Shown here in pieces: positions 63,282 through 64,000 of a DNA stretch of 64,000 nt. Below the pieces are notes generated by a model. The model was given only the letters and a program-made list of their open reading frames with translations, ran no database searches and was not told the DNA's origin. This DNA is from an uncultured Pelagibacteraceae bacterium. Lineage in GTDB: Bacteria; Pseudomonadota; Alphaproteobacteria; Pelagibacterales; Pelagibacteraceae. The position numbers and the translations under genes were made by a program. The stretch is from assembly GCA_902597875.1 (NCBI GenBank), contig CACJZK010000002.1:1-64000 (forward strand), given 5' to 3'. Each line of letters begins with the position of its first letter. Positions within the stretch are counted from its first letter, which is position 1.

Positions 63282-64000
63282 TTATCTACCTACTGAATAA
63301 TATTTTATATTCTTCTTCTTTAATTCGTTTGGATTATAAAGATTTCTCATATCATAAATTTTAAAATTATTTTTTTTAACAATTTTTTTAAAATCTATAG
63401 ATTTAAATTCATCCCATTCTGTATTGATAATAATTAAGTCAGATCCCAGACATGCTTTATTTATGCTCTTTTCAAATTTTAGATTTTTATTCTTTTTAAA
63501 ATCCTCTTTAGGACCTGATGGATCATAATATTTAACTAAAGCACCTTTTTTTAACAAGTAAGGAATTAAAACAAGACTAGAAGACTCCCTCATGTCGTCT
63601 GTATTAGCTTTAAATGTTACACCTAAAACAGTAATTTTTTTATTTTTAATTTTATTATTCATTATTTTATTAATTCTTTTTGTGAGCAACATTTTTCTAT
63701 CATTGTTTGATTTTATTACTGATTTTACAATCGACAAATTGGTTTTAAATCTATCAGCTATTGAAACTAAACCTTTAGTATCTTTTGGAAAGCAAGATCC
63801 CCCATAGGCTGGTCCTGCTCTTAAAAACCTGCTTCCTATTCTGGCGTCTGAGCCCATTCCAATAGATATATCCTCTATATTTATATCTGTTGCCTCACAT
63901 AAATTTGCTATTTCGTTAATAAAAGTAATTTTAGTCGCTAAAAAAGCATTAGAGGCATACTTTATTAGTTCCGCTCCTTTTCTTGAGGTAGTAAAAAATT
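63282..64000 (-). CDS. UDP-glucose/GDP-mannose dehydrogenase family protein (5' truncated by window end)
   Basis: The reading frame continues to the window edge: the residues before the ATG-like codon at 63857 (FTTSRKGAELIKYASNAFLA) are in frame and match the family. The catalytic cysteine lies in GGSCFPKDTKGL. The C-terminal domain has VLGVTFKANTDDMRESSSLV. The protein oxidises UDP-glucose or a related sugar for surface polysaccharide synthesis. It ends 2 bases after convergent ridA. Confidence 0.9.
   Translation of the reverse strand, partial: FFTTSRKGAELIKYASNAFLATKITFINEIANLCEATDINIEDISIGMGSDARIGSRFLRAGPAYGGSCFPKDTKGLVSIADRFKTNLSIVKSVIKSNNDRKMLLTKRINKIMNNKIKNKKITVLGVTFKANTDDMRESSSLVLIPYLLKKGALVKYYDPSGPKEDFKKNKNLKFEKSINKACLGSDLIIINTEWDEFKSIDFKKIVKKNNFKIYDMRNLYNPNELKKKNIKYYSVGR

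Noticed and set aside
1-64000. CRISPR arrays, insertion sequences, rRNA, recoded UGA
   Set aside because: No regular repeat-spacer pattern, transposase or rRNA seen; UGA ends genes normally (such as 2975-2977 and 3784-3786).

Overview
The window is a gene-dense, very AT-rich stretch from a streamlined marine alphaproteobacterium, most likely SAR11 (Pelagibacterales) or a close look-alike. The evidence is a DmdA-type DMSP demethylase homologue, an Ndufs4-like complex I subunit, the CBP3-type cytochrome bc1 chaperone, CtaA, an alphaproteobacterial LexA box (GTTC-N7-GTTC), a thiV-like symporter behind a TPP riboswitch, tiny or overlapping gene junctions throughout, and almost no spacer DNA. UGA is an ordinary stop. 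No rRNA, CRISPR array or insertion sequence is visible.

Layout. 1-7.1 kb (+): one operon-like run with an acyl-CoA synthetase, OsmC protein, crotonase-like protein, alpha/beta hydrolase, DmdA-like demethylase, complex I accessory subunit, SbmA/BacA-type transporter and AEC permease. 7.1-12.1 kb: an accessory patch holding a 336-bp non-coding gap, a phage-type cupin protein, a tyrosine recombinase whose promoter carries a perfect dif-like palindrome, two glycosyltransferases and a GIY-YIG protein. 12.1-20.1 kb (-): aldehyde dehydrogenase, FAH-family enzyme, tRNA-Glu overlapping the end of recJ, glpX, homoserine dehydrogenase, a novel lipoprotein and argC. 20.2-25.5 kb: rplM-rpsI, ctaA, chorismate mutase, rpmG, a MerR regulator, ihfA, plsX, rpmF, the bc1 chaperone and bamE. 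25.5-42.5 kb (mostly -): hppA, then glyA-nrdR-ribD-ribE-ribB-ribH-nusB, rpiB, a 2-oxoglutarate hydroxylase, hemB, and dapA-smpB-folK-rsh-pyrE-pdxJ-acpS-lepB-rnc-recO. 42.5-50.7 kb: a lytic transglycosylase, tRNA-Ser, RarD-type permease, then umuD-umuC-[TPP riboswitch]-thiV on the minus strand and an amino-acid ABC binding protein plus permease. 50.7-56.8 kb (-): MATE exporter, trhO, O-methyltransferase and gatCAB. 56.9-63.3 kb (+): ruvX, pyrB, a pseudo-dihydroorotase, plsY, topA and ridA. The window ends in a truncated UDP-glucose dehydrogenase gene.

The most striking points are these. (i) The SOS mutagenesis genes umuDC sit directly upstream of a TPP riboswitch and thiamine-precursor transporter gene with no room for a normal promoter between them, suggesting DNA damage and thiamine status feed one transcript. 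(ii) The recombinase gene at 7.9 kb is preceded by a 12-7-12 palindrome whose arms resemble Xer/dif arms and overlap a near-consensus promoter, at the point where the main gene direction flips. (iii) Several enzymes have lost key residues (crotonase, the GTP cyclohydrolase II half of RibB, dihydroorotase), and genes that usually sit in conserved operons (fabH, era, dprA, rpoZ) are absent from their expected slots. Functional statements rest on motif recognition by eye; no database search was run.
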